Positions 1 to 6,826 of a stretch of 7,450 bases of DNA are shown here, in pieces. Source of the DNA: an uncultured Haemophilus sp. (GTDB lineage: Bacteria; Pseudomonadota; Gammaproteobacteria; Enterobacterales; Pasteurellaceae); assembly GCA_959600045.1 (NCBI GenBank), contig CAUGKJ010000041.1, forward strand, positions 1 to 7,450, written 5' to 3'. The position numbers and the translations under genes are program-made. Below the pieces are notes generated by a model. That model searched no databases. It was not told where the DNA came from and saw only the letters and a list, made by a program, of their open reading frames with translations. The first letter of the stretch is position 1; each line of letters starts with the position of its first letter.

Positions 1-1214
1 AATATTCAATTTATTATCACGGAATACTTGCATCAATGAAACACCTTGCGGCACCGTTAATGTTTTTGTTGCACCGGTTGAAGCGGTTTGTGCTGCAGGT
101 TCAGCTGCTTTCGCTGTATTTTGGGTTGCTGATTTCGCTTCCACAATTTGAACCTTACTGTCTTTAGTGGCAACCGGTTTTGCTTCTTGAATTTTGCTTG
201 ACTCTTTTTCACGGTTTGAGTCGGCTGAACTGTTGCTTTTTCAGCTACTGGTTTAGGTTGTTTTTTCTCTTGAACCACAGATGTCTGTTCGCGACGAGGT
301 TCTGCTTTATGCTCAACTGTTGCGGTATGTTTTTCTACAGCTGGTTGTACTGTTTTCACGGGTTCTTTAACTGGCACAGGAGCAACAGTTGGTTGAACCG
401 GTGCAGGTTGAGTTGCTGGTTGTTGAGCAACAGTTTGTTGTGCAGGCTCTGCAGGTTGTGATTTCGCCGCATCTGCTTTATCACCTACATACTCCATGGC
501 TGGAGGTGCATCTGATTTAGCGCCATTTGCTGTTGGCTCTGTTGTTGCAGGAGCCGTAGTATTATTGTTATCTAATATGGTGGTTTCAACCGGTTGAGAC
601 TGATCTAATGATTGGAATTGAACCGGAATTTCATTGCTGTTTTGCTGTTCAAAAGACTCCACCGTATCTGAGTTTGGTTTTAGGGTGAAGAAAATAATCA
701 GTAAGACCACTAACCCCAAGATAGCAATAAATAAACGGCGATGTTTTTCTGGTAACATTTGTAGAACCTTCCATTTTTCAGGTGATTTCAAGCTTGCAGC
801 AGCAGCGGCTGCCGGTGCAACTGTTTCTGCTTGAGTTGTCACTTCTTCCACAATCTCTTCTGCTGGAGAATTTTCAAAAATCACTTTTTCTTCCGCTATG
901 TTTTCTACCTGAACATTCTCAACGGGCTCTTGAGTTTCGAAAGAGCTTGATGAAACTGATTGCTCAACATTTTCACTTTGGAATGCTTGAGAAGGTGAAA
1001 AAGGTTGGCTTGCTGCCGCACCAAAAGTTGGTTCGCGACGAACATGGAATTGTGTATCTGGCTGTTCTTTTTTACCAAATAAACCTTTGGCTTTATCAAA
1101 AATTGAGCCACTTTGTTGAACCGGTTTTCTTGGTGTCACAGAGTCAGAGTGATTAAATCCTAAATCTAATTCATTTTGAGATGAATTGTCGTTAGGTTGA
1201 TTTCTATTATCCAC
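1..1214 (-). pseudogene. oapA: OapA (opacity-associated protein A) family gene, frameshifted and cut by window edge
   Basis: Inner-membrane-anchored envelope protein of the OapA/YtfB family. OapA is linked to colony opacity and colonisation in Haemophilus, and E. coli YtfB to cell division and glycan binding. The GTG start has a good ribosome site, GAGG, 7 nt upstream. Seen: an acidic/polar N-terminal region (1-150), the family N-terminal motif LPEKHRRL (154-161), one membrane segment (about 160-178), then a long Pro/Gln/Lys/Thr-rich periplasmic stretch. The opening frame runs to a stop at 57-59, but its last 50 or so residues are atypical, rich in Lys, Gln and Arg. Shifting by one base at 192-209 restores a plausible chain: Ala/Thr-rich linker, then LTVPQGVSLMQVF and on past position 1. 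This looks like the start of the LysM-like OapA C-terminal domain. As read, the product would lose that domain. A sequencing error, a true mutation or ribosomal slippage could explain it. The gene lies 74 bp downstream of epmB on the same strand. Confidence 0.85.
192..209 (-). other. Probable frameshift site in oapA
   Basis: On the coding (minus) strand this short stretch holds an A5 run (209-205) and an A4 run (195-192). Upstream, only the opening frame is free of stops: the other candidate frame has TAA and TGA just before position 240. Downstream, the other frame has the composition expected of the protein and runs to the window edge without a stop. One missing A in either run, six instead of five or five instead of four, would join them. 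The in-frame codons GTG AAA AAG also resemble a -1 slippery site, but the ideal A AAA AAG heptamer has G in its first place. Confidence 0.75.
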
Positions 1215-1251
1215 GGGATTACCTCGATTTGCTAAACTAAAGATCGCACAA

Positions 1252-1260
1252 AAGTGCGGT
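1252..1260 (+). other. DNA uptake signal sequence (USS), full match
   Basis: AAGTGCGGT, the Haemophilus uptake core, is preceded by A and followed by G, AAAAAT, six bases and GTATTT. This fits the extended USS pattern of two AT-rich segments spaced one helical turn apart. It lies in the 74 bp between epmB and oapA. Together with the sequence just before it, it forms a short hairpin (CGCAC-AAAA-GTGCG, 1245-1258) with no T-tract on either strand, so I do not call it a terminator. Confidence 0.9.
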
Positions 1261-1288
1261 GAAAAATTGAATCGTATTTTATCGGATC

Positions 1289-2311
1289 TTACGCTGTGTA
1301 TAAAGTCTTATTTGGCTCTCCACCAATTTCTCGAGCTAATTTGGGTACTAAATAGCCAGAAGTGAGCGCCTGTAATTCTTTGTAAATTTGTAAGGCTTTC
1401 TCATCTGAGATATAAAAATGACTCGCACCTTGCACTTTATCCAACAAATGCAAGTAATAAGGTAGAATCCCCGCTTGAAACAACTTATCGCTCAATACTT
1501 TTAATGTATGTGGGTTATCATTCACATCTTTTAAAAGGACTGATTGATTGAGTAAGGTCACTTTAGCGCCTGCCAGTTTTTGCATAGCCAAAGAAAGCGC
1601 CTCATCAATTTCATTTGGATGATTGATATGCGTGACAAACACCGCTTGTAATCGGCTTTTTAGCAATAAATCACAAAATTCATCCGTAATGCGATCTGGA
1701 ATCACGACTGGCAAACGAGAGTGAATACGTAAACGCTGTAAGTGCGGTATTTTTTCAAGGCGTTCTAATAGCCATGCCCATTCACTATCTTTTGCCATCA
1801 TCGGATCGCCACCCGAAAAAATCACTTCTTCAATTTCTGGATGGACCGCAATATAGTCTATTGCTTGTTGCCAACTCGCTTTATTGCCTGGGTTTTGATC
1901 ATAAGGAAAATGGCGACGGAAACAATAACGACAGTTAACGGCACAGCCTCCTTTTGCCATGAACAGCAAGCGATTTTGGTATTTATGCAGAATATTAGGT
2001 ACGGCATTTTTTTGCTGCTCATCTAAAGGATCTTGGCTAAACCCTTCGGTCTCAATAAATTCTTGTTGAGCAGTCATCACTTGTAAAAAAAGTGGATCTT
2101 TCGGATTCCCTTTTTCCATTTTTTCAACAAAAGGTAAAGGCACTCGCATAGCAAAAAGTTTACGGGCAGCGATATCCTCTGCAAAATCGTCAACGGGCAA
2201 ATTTAAGGTTTTTAATAAGATTTTCGGATCAGAAATCGCATTTTTTAGGGTTTCTAACCAATTTTGTTCTTCTCTAATCGCAATATTTCGGGTTAAAATA
2301 CGCACTTTCAA
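1289..2311 (-). CDS. epmB: EF-P beta-lysylation protein EpmB (lysine 2,3-aminomutase)
   Basis: Radical-SAM, PLP-dependent aminomutase that converts (S)-alpha-lysine to (R)-beta-lysine, which EpmA then attaches to Lys34 of EF-P. Seen, numbering from the longest start: the radical-SAM cluster motif CAVNCRYC (Cys123, Cys127, Cys130), the SAM-binding SGGDP (166-170), HLLDKVQGASHF, and a C-terminal GGEPNK whose Lys335 matches the PLP lysine of the family. It ends soon after, as EpmB does, lacking the C-terminal extension of catabolic KamA enzymes. Start choice is uncertain: TTG at 2311 has a weak AGAG 5 nt upstream, while GTG at 2305 gives a 338-residue protein beginning MRIL, as I remember the H. 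influenzae protein. It is divergent from its target gene efp, 30-36 bp away, and likely co-transcribed with oapA. A USS lies inside the coding sequence. Confidence 0.96.
   Translation of the reverse strand: MKVRILTRNIAIREEQNWLETLKNAISDPKILLKTLNLPVDDFAEDIAARKLFAMRVPLPFVEKMEKGNPKDPLFLQVMTAQQEFIETEGFSQDPLDEQQKNAVPNILHKYQNRLLFMAKGGCAVNCRYCFRRHFPYDQNPGNKASWQQAIDYIAVHPEIEEVIFSGGDPMMAKDSEWAWLLERLEKIPHLQRLRIHSRLPVVIPDRITDEFCDLLLKSRLQAVFVTHINHPNEIDEALSLAMQKLAGAKVTLLNQSVLLKDVNDNPHTLKVLSDKLFQAGILPYYLHLLDKVQGASHFYISDEKALQIYKELQALTSGYLVPKLAREIGGEPNKTLYTA
1740..1748 (+). other. DNA uptake signal sequence inside epmB
   Basis: Exact AAGTGCGGT core followed by A and a run of T, then a mixed stretch, so only the first AT-rich segment is well matched. 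On the epmB coding strand the reverse complement is read through as Pro-His-Leu (residues 189-191), showing that an uptake signal is tolerated within a conserved coding region. Confidence 0.85.
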
Positions 2312-2341
2312 ACAATCTCTATTTTTTAGGATATTTTTAAT

Positions 2342-2908
2342 ATGGCTACATATACTACCAGTGATTTCAAACCAGGTCTAAAATTTATGCAAGACGGTGA
2401 GCCTTGTGTGATCGTTGAAAACGAATTCGTTAAACCAGGTAAAGGCCAAGCTTTTACTCGTACTCGTATTCGTAAATTAATTTCAGGCAAAGTATTAGAT
2501 GTAAACTTCAAATCTGGTACTTCGGTTGAAGCTGCTGATGTTATGGATCTTAACCTGACTTATTCATACAAAGATGATGCATTCTGGTACTTCATGCACC
2601 CAGAAACATTTGAACAATACTCTGCTGATGCAAAAGCAGTGGGTGATGCAGAAAAATGGTTATTAGACCAAGCAGATTGTATCGTGACTTTATGGAACGG
2701 TGCGCCAATTACTGTCACTCCACCAAACTTCGTAGAATTAGAAATCATCGATACTGACCCTGGTCTTAAAGGTGATACTGCGGGTACAGGCGGTAAACCA
2801 GCAACATTAAGTACTGGTGCTGTGGTGAAAGTACCTCTTTTCGTTCAAATCGGTGAAGTAATTAAAGTCGATACTCGTTCAGGCGAATACGTTTCTCGTG
2901 TGAAATAA
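2342..2908 (+). CDS. efp: Translation elongation factor P (EF-P)
   Basis: EF-P binds ribosomes stalled on polyproline stretches, between the P and E sites, and stimulates peptide-bond formation. The 188-residue length equals E. coli EF-P. Seen: an N-terminal KOW-like domain with the loop KPGKGQAF, whose Lys34 is the site of beta-lysylation, followed by the two OB-fold domains. The last 45 or so residues, from [19 protein letters not shown] to GEYVSRVK, are almost invariant in the family. An AGGA at 2328-2331 lies 10 nt before the ATG. The neighbouring divergent epmB makes the modifying amino acid, which fits Lys34 being modified here. The gene is monocistronic: a hairpin terminator follows 24 nt after the stop. 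I found no convincing -35/-10 pair; any promoter must lie in the short gap or within the 5' end of epmB. Confidence 0.99.
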   Translation: MATYTTSDFKPGLKFMQDGEPCVIVENEFVKPGKGQAFTRTRIRKLISGKVLDVNFKSGTSVEAADVMDLNLTYSYKDDAFWYFMHPETFEQYSADAKAVGDAEKWLLDQADCIVTLWNGAPITVTPPNFVELEIIDTDPGLKGDTAGTGGKPATLSTGAVVKVPLFVQIGEVIKVDTRSGEYVSRVK

Positions 2909-2932
2909 TCTTTCATGGTGAGATAAAAAGAG

Positions 2933-2965
2933 CGGTCAATATTTAATGAATATTGACCGTTTTTT
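2933..2965 (+). terminator. Rho-independent terminator of efp
   Basis: An 11-bp perfect stem, CGGTCAATATT with AATATTGACCG, closes a 5-base loop (TAATG) and is followed by six T. It begins 24 nt after the efp stop codon. A short A-run lies upstream, but two or more bases separate it from the stem, so activity on the opposite strand would be weaker. Confidence 0.93.
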
Positions 2966-2994
2966 ATTGTCTGGTAATGACTTTTTACAGAGAT

Positions 2995-3020
2995 AAAAAA
3001 TGCGGTTATTTCTAACCGCA
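2995..3020 (-). terminator. Rho-independent terminator of the protein E gene
   Basis: Read on the minus strand: TGCGGTTA, a GAAA tetraloop, TAACCGCA, then six T (2995-3000). It starts 10 nt after the stop of the lipoprotein gene. GAAA is a stable GNRA loop. The upstream arm overlaps an uptake signal, and the downstream arm is a near copy of it in inverted orientation, an arrangement common in Haemophilus terminators. It faces the efp terminator, so the two converging transcripts each have their own stop. Confidence 0.9.
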
Positions 3021-3023
3021 CTT
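3015..3023 (-). other. DNA uptake signal sequence in a terminator
   Basis: Exact AAGTGCGGT on the minus strand, overlapping the first arm of the terminator at 2995-3020. The opposite arm at 2998-3006 carries AAATGCGGT on the plus strand, an 8 of 9 match, so the pair is an imperfect inverted USS repeat. Confidence 0.88.
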
Positions 3024-3030
3024 TGATTGA

Positions 3031-3534
3031 TTATTTCGCCTTTGAACCTTCTAACTCTAAAGAAGGTTTTCTATCTGAGTTCACACAAATGATTTGTGCA
3101 GCCGCATAGAGCGTTGTATTCGGCTTTAAGCTGATTGTGTATTTCTCTTGTTTTTTCGGTGCGGCACGCAAACCTTCGCCCCAGAAATCATCATAAAAAT
3201 CAGTACGAACTTGAGTTAAATGGTAGTTCTTACAGTTTAAGATTTTATATTGGCGAACAGAACGTGCATAACGTCTTTTCTCATTTGGATACACATATAA
3301 ACCTTTATCCAAATTCACTACGGCATCAAAATGCACTTGGTTTAAATCTTGGTTGTCCACCCAAATTGAATCGGTATCAATGTAGTAATTTTTATCTTTT
3401 ACTAATCGAACATACCCTACTCTATCTTTTGAAGGGGGCGTTAATGTCACCTCTTCTTGTGTAACTGGCGATTGAACAGCTGAACAGCCTGCTAAAAGGG
3501 CTACACCTAAAAACGTTAATGCTAATTTTTTCAT
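3031..3534 (-). CDS. pe: Protein E family surface lipoprotein adhesin
   Basis: Homologue of H. influenzae protein E, a small outer-membrane lipoprotein that binds vitronectin, laminin and other host factors. The 167 residues begin with a lipoprotein signal, MKKLALTF to LLAGC, with Cys17 as the lipid-bearing residue and Ser18 favouring outer-membrane sorting. The core (about 40-150) closely follows protein E as I recall it, including YYIDTDSIWVDNQ, HFDAVVNLDKGLYVYP, KRRYARSVRQYKILNC and YHLTQVRTDFYD. The KRRYARSVRQ segment falls in the region reported to bind vitronectin. Cys101 and Cys150 could form the single disulfide. The C-terminal tail (from about 152) and the residues just after the lipid site differ from the H. 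influenzae form. AAGGAGG sits 4 nt before the ATG, a strong ribosome site. It lies 53 bp downstream of pflA on the same strand, with no terminator seen between them, so read-through is possible. Whether this homologue binds host proteins is not shown. Confidence 0.9.
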   Translation of the reverse strand: MKKLALTFLGVALLAGCSAVQSPVTQEEVTLTPPSKDRVGYVRLVKDKNYYIDTDSIWVDNQDLNQVHFDAVVNLDKGLYVYPNEKRRYARSVRQYKILNCKNYHLTQVRTDFYDDFWGEGLRAAPKKQEKYTISLKPNTTLYAAAQIICVNSDRKPSLELEGSKAK

Positions 3535-3587
3535 TTTTCCTCCTTAAAGCTTTCTAAAGCCTGCTGTTAATCTTTTTACACCTTAGC

Positions 3588-4328
3588 TTAATATTTTACC
3601 GTATGTCCATATCCTTCAAGGATTGTTTTAATATGCTCAAGTGATTCTTTCGTCGGTGGTAAAACATCTGCGAGCTCATATTCAAAGCCAAGGGTTTTCC
3701 ATTTATGAGCGCCTAATCGATGATAAGGGAGAAGTTCGACTTTTTCAATATTGGTCATACCTTCAATAAACTGTCCGAGCAGATGAACATCATGATCGTT
3801 ATCGGTATAGCCAGGAACCACTACATAACGAATCCAGGTTCGCTGATTACGTTTTTGCAGATATTTCGCAAATTCCAGTGTCCGTTTATTTGGTACACCA
3901 ATCAGGTTTTGGTGTACTTGATCGTTAAGTTCTTTTAAATCAAGCAAAACAAGATCGGTTACATCGATCAGTTCATCAATAATGTGATCATAATGACGTA
4001 CAAACCCATTAGTATCTAAACAAGTATTAATGCCTTCTGCTTTACAAGCTCGGAACCAATCTCGTACAAACTCAGCTTGAAGAATGGCCTCACCACCTGA
4101 TGCTGTTACACCACCACCGGTTGCATTCATAAAATGGCGATAGCTCACGACTTCTTTCATGAGTTCTTCCACACTGATTTCGCGACCACCATCAAGATCC
4201 CAAGTATCACGGTTGTGGCAATATTTGCAACGCATTAAACAGCCTTGCATAAATAAAATAAAACGAATGCCGGGACCATCCACGGTTCCACAGGATTCAA
4301 AGGAGTGAATTCTTCCTAGAACAGACAT
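3588..4328 (-). CDS. pflA: Pyruvate formate-lyase 1-activating enzyme
   Basis: Cytoplasmic radical-SAM enzyme that abstracts a hydrogen from the C-terminal glycine of PflB, creating the glycyl radical under anaerobic conditions. The 246-residue length equals E. coli PflA. Seen: [17 protein letters not shown] near the N-terminus, the cluster motif CLMRCKYC (Cys30, Cys34, Cys37), the SAM-binding TASGGE (75-80), and LLPYHRLG near the C-terminus. The ATG at 4328 has only a weak GGA about 9 nt upstream, which would suit low production of a catalytic activator. It sits 131 bp downstream of its substrate gene pflB, with a terminator and a possible promoter between them. Protein E follows. Confidence 0.98.
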   Translation of the reverse strand: MSVLGRIHSFESCGTVDGPGIRFILFMQGCLMRCKYCHNRDTWDLDGGREISVEELMKEVVSYRHFMNATGGGVTASGGEAILQAEFVRDWFRACKAEGINTCLDTNGFVRHYDHIIDELIDVTDLVLLDLKELNDQVHQNLIGVPNKRTLEFAKYLQKRNQRTWIRYVVVPGYTDNDHDVHLLGQFIEGMTNIEKVELLPYHRLGAHKWKTLGFEYELADVLPPTKESLEHIKTILEGYGHTVKY

Positions 4329-4360
4329 ACATAAATTTCCAAAAAAATAAATCTAGCTAA

Positions 4361-4369
4361 ATTTTACCA
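4361..4369 (-). promoter_or_regulatory. Possible extended -10 promoter for pflA
   Basis: Minus-strand TGGTAAAAT matches the extended -10 form TGnTATAAT with one mismatch in the hexamer. It lies 32 nt before the pflA start and just downstream of the pflB terminator. A good -35 box is not evident: the position 17 bp upstream is a T-run belonging to the terminator. An extended -10 can work without one. AT-rich sequence gives such matches by chance, so this is tentative. Confidence 0.4.
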
Positions 4370-4383
4370 AAAATATCATCTAT

Positions 4384-4415
4384 AAAAAATGAGCCTGACT
4401 TAAAATCAGGCTCAT
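4384..4415 (-). terminator. Rho-independent terminator of pflB
   Basis: A 10-bp perfect stem on the minus strand, ATGAGCCTGA with TCAGGCTCAT, encloses a 7-base loop and is followed by six T (the last A-T pair of the stem extends the run). It lies about 45 nt after the pflB stop and before pflA. The plus strand also has a short T-run after the stem, but no plus-strand gene leads into it. Confidence 0.9.
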
Positions 4416-4434
4416 AATTTTTATGTTCCCGCTA

Positions 4435-4443
4435 AAGTGCGGT
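4435..4443 (+). other. DNA uptake signal sequence, full match
   Basis: AAGTGCGGT preceded by A and followed by T, AAATTT, six bases and GTTTTA, fitting the full extended USS. It lies in the short gap between the pflB stop codon and the pflB terminator. Confidence 0.9.
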
Positions 4444-4459
4444 TAAATTTTATCGTGTT

Positions 4460-6772
4460 TTAGAACGATTCTGTGAATGTACGAGTGACGACGTCTTGTT
4501 GTTGCTCTTTAGTTAAAGAGTTGAAACGGACTGCGTAACCAGATACACGAATAGTTAATTGCGGATATTTGTCCGGATTTTCCATTGCATCTAATAACAT
4601 TTCACGGTTTAACACGTTCACATTTAAGTGTTGACCACCTTCTACTGCTGCTTCGTGGTGGAAGTAACCATCCATTAAGCCCGCAAGGTTGCGACGTTGT
4701 GCTTCTGGATCTTTACCTAACGCATTTGGTACGATTGAGAAGGTATAAGAAATACCATCTTTCGCGTAAGCAAATGGAAGTTTAGCTACAGAAGTTAATG
4801 ATGCTACCGCACCTTTTTGGTCACGACCGTGCATTGGGTTAGCACCTGGTCCAAATGGTGCACCTGCGCGACGACCATCTGGGGTGTTACCTGTTTTCTT
4901 ACCATAAACTACATTAGAAGTAATGGTTAATACAGATTGTGTAGGCACAGCATTGCGGTAAGTTTTAAGTTTTTGAATTTTCTTCATGAAACGTTCAACT
5001 AAATCACAAGCGATGTCATCAACACGGTTGTCGTTGTTACCATATTGTGGATATTCACCTTCGATTTCAAAGTCGATCGCTACGTTGCTTGCTACAACAT
5101 TGCCATCTTTATCTTTGATGTCGCCACGAACTGGTTTAACTTTCGCATATTTAATTGCTGAAAGTGAGTCGGCTGCAACAGAAAGACCTGCGATACCACA
5201 AGCCATGGTACGGTATACATCACGATCATGTAATGCCATTAATGCTGCTTCGTATGAATATTTATCATGCATATAATGGATGATATTTAATGCAGTCACA
5301 TATTGTTTTGCCAACCAATCCATAAAGCTGTCCATACGAGTCATGACTGTGTCGAAATCTAACACTTCATCAGTGATTGGTGCAGTTTTCGGACCTACTT
5401 GCATACCTAATTTTTCATCGATACCGCCGTTGATTGCGTATAACAATGTTTTCGCTAAGTTTGCACGCGCACCGAAGAATTGCATTTGTTTACCAACAAC
5501 CATTGGTGATACACAACATGCGATTGCGTAGTCATCATTGTTGAAGTCTGGACGCATTAAATCATCGTTTTCGTATTGAACTGATGAGGTATCAATCGAT
5601 ACTTTCGCACAGAAACGTTTGAAGTTTTCAGGTAATTGTTCAGACCAAAGAATTGTTAAGTTTGGTTCTGGAGAAGTACCCATGTTGTAAAGGGTGTGTA
5701 AAATACGGAATGTATTTTTGGTGACTAATGTACGGCCGTCTAAACCCATACCTGCGATGGTTTCAGTTGCCCACATTGGGTCACCAGAGAATAATTGATC
5801 GTATTCAGGTGTACGTAAGAAACGAACCATACGAAGTTTCATGACTAAGTGGTCAACTAATTCTTGGGCTTCAGTTTCAGTAAGTTTACCTGCTTTTAAA
5901 TCACGCTCGATATAGATATCGATGAAGGTTGCAGTACGACCGAATGACATCGCTGCACCATTTTGTGATTTGATTGCTGCTAAGTAAGCAAAGTACATCC
6001 ATTGAATTGCTTCTTTAGCGTTAGTTGCAGGGTTAGAAATATCGAAACCGTAACTTGCTGCCATTTGTTTCATTTGGCCTAATGCACGGTGTTGTTCTGC
6101 AATTTCTTCACGTAAACGGATAGTTGCTTCTAGATTTACGCCATCTTCTAAGTCTTTTTGTAAAGAAGTAAATTGTGCGTATTTATCTTTCATTAAGAAG
6201 TCAACACCATAAAGTGCGACACGACGGTAGTCGCCAATGATACGACCACGACCGTAAGCATCTGGAAGACCAGTTAATACACCTGATTTACGACAACGTA
6301 AAATGTCTGGCGTATAAACATCGAATACACCTTGGTTGTGGGTTTTACGATATTCAGTGAAGATTTTTTTCACTTCAGGATCTAATTCACGACCGTAAAT
6401 TTTGCATGATCCTTCCACCATTTTAATACCACCAAATGGCATAATGGCACGTTTTAATGGAGCATCGGTTTGAAGACCTACGATTTTCTCTAAGTCTTTA
6501 TTGATATAACCTGGTGCGTGAGAAGTAATCGTTGAAGGCGTATGTTCGTCAAAGTCTAATGGCGCATGTGTGCGGTTTTCAACTTTAATTCCTTCCATAA
6601 CGGTTTCCCAAAGTTTTGTTGTCGCTTCGGTTGGACCCGCTAAGAAAGAATCATCACCTTCATACGGGGTGTAGTTCTTTTGAATAAAATCACGCACGTT
6701 GACGTTTTCTTGCCAATCACCGGCAACGAATCCTGCCCACGCAACTTTTTGTGCTTCATTAAGTTCTGACAT
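4460..6772 (-). CDS. pflB: Formate C-acetyltransferase (pyruvate formate-lyase)
   Basis: Cytoplasmic glycyl-radical enzyme that converts pyruvate and CoA to acetyl-CoA and formate during anaerobic growth. Numbering from the upstream ATG at 6778: active-site Cys421-Cys422 in [10 protein letters not shown], and the radical Gly747 in RVSGYAVRF near the C-terminus, both in the expected places. I choose the ATG at 6772 (770 residues, MSELNE like E. coli), because AAGGA lies about 7 nt before it but only 1-2 nt before the upstream ATG. Compared with E. coli (760 residues) there is an insertion of about 10 residues after VKPVRG ([10 protein letters not shown] region); I recall the same insertion in H. 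influenzae. It is very well conserved elsewhere. It lies downstream of focA in the usual focA-pflB-pflA order, 54 bp from the focA stop, with no terminator between. Confidence 0.99.
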   Translation of the reverse strand: MSELNEAQKVAWAGFVAGDWQENVNVRDFIQKNYTPYEGDDSFLAGPTEATTKLWETVMEGIKVENRTHAPLDFDEHTPSTITSHAPGYINKDLEKIVGLQTDAPLKRAIMPFGGIKMVEGSCKIYGRELDPEVKKIFTEYRKTHNQGVFDVYTPDILRCRKSGVLTGLPDAYGRGRIIGDYRRVALYGVDFLMKDKYAQFTSLQKDLEDGVNLEATIRLREEIAEQHRALGQMKQMAASYGFDISNPATNAKEAIQWMYFAYLAAIKSQNGAAMSFGRTATFIDIYIERDLKAGKLTETEAQELVDHLVMKLRMVRFLRTPEYDQLFSGDPMWATETIAGMGLDGRTLVTKNTFRILHTLYNMGTSPEPNLTILWSEQLPENFKRFCAKVSIDTSSVQYENDDLMRPDFNNDDYAIACCVSPMVVGKQMQFFGARANLAKTLLYAINGGIDEKLGMQVGPKTAPITDEVLDFDTVMTRMDSFMDWLAKQYVTALNIIHYMHDKYSYEAALMALHDRDVYRTMACGIAGLSVAADSLSAIKYAKVKPVRGDIKDKDGNVVASNVAIDFEIEGEYPQYGNNDNRVDDIACDLVERFMKKIQKLKTYRNAVPTQSVLTITSNVVYGKKTGNTPDGRRAGAPFGPGANPMHGRDQKGAVASLTSVAKLPFAYAKDGISYTFSIVPNALGKDPEAQRRNLAGLMDGYFHHEAAVEGGQHLNVNVLNREMLLDAMENPDKYPQLTIRVSGYAVRFNSLTKEQQQDVVTRTFTESF

Positions 6773-6826
6773 AGTCATTTCCTTTTTTAATTGATAAAAA
6801 ATAAGTCTGTTTAGTTCGTTAGTACA

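Noticed and set aside
180..461. Plus-strand open frame opposite oapA
   Set aside because: Its Cys/Leu/Phe-rich translation is what the reverse of a Gln/Pro/Ala/Lys-rich coding region gives; no ribosome site or homology recognised.
2294..2299. TAAAAT as a -10 box for efp
   Set aside because: No acceptable -35 hexamer at 16-18 bp, and no extended TGn; such hexamers are common in this AT-rich sequence.
3549..3560. 12-bp inverted repeat GCTTT-CT-AAAGC before the protein E gene
   Set aside because: The stem is only 5 bp with a 2-base loop, too tight for a hairpin, with no T-run. It sits just upstream of the ribosome site; probably chance.
4806..4814. ACCGCACCT as a further uptake signal
   Set aside because: One mismatch to the core, inside conserved pflB coding sequence and without the AT-rich flanks; explained by the protein sequence.
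4986..5531. Plus-strand open frames opposite pflB
   Set aside because: They are antisense to a highly conserved enzyme and result from its biased codon use; compositions are atypical and no start signals are seen.
6773..6778. Upstream ATG giving a 772-residue PflB
   Set aside because: The ribosome site ends only 1-2 nt before it, too close for initiation, while the ATG at 6772 is well spaced and matches the usual MSELNE start.
6791..6804. FNR-like site upstream of pflB (minus-strand TTATT-TTTT-ATCAA)
   Set aside because: It matches 8 of the 10 informative bases, but one half-site is poor, the region is AT-rich, and it lies about 20 bp from the pflB start with no clear promoter beside it. 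Anaerobic control of this operon is more likely exerted upstream of focA, outside the window.
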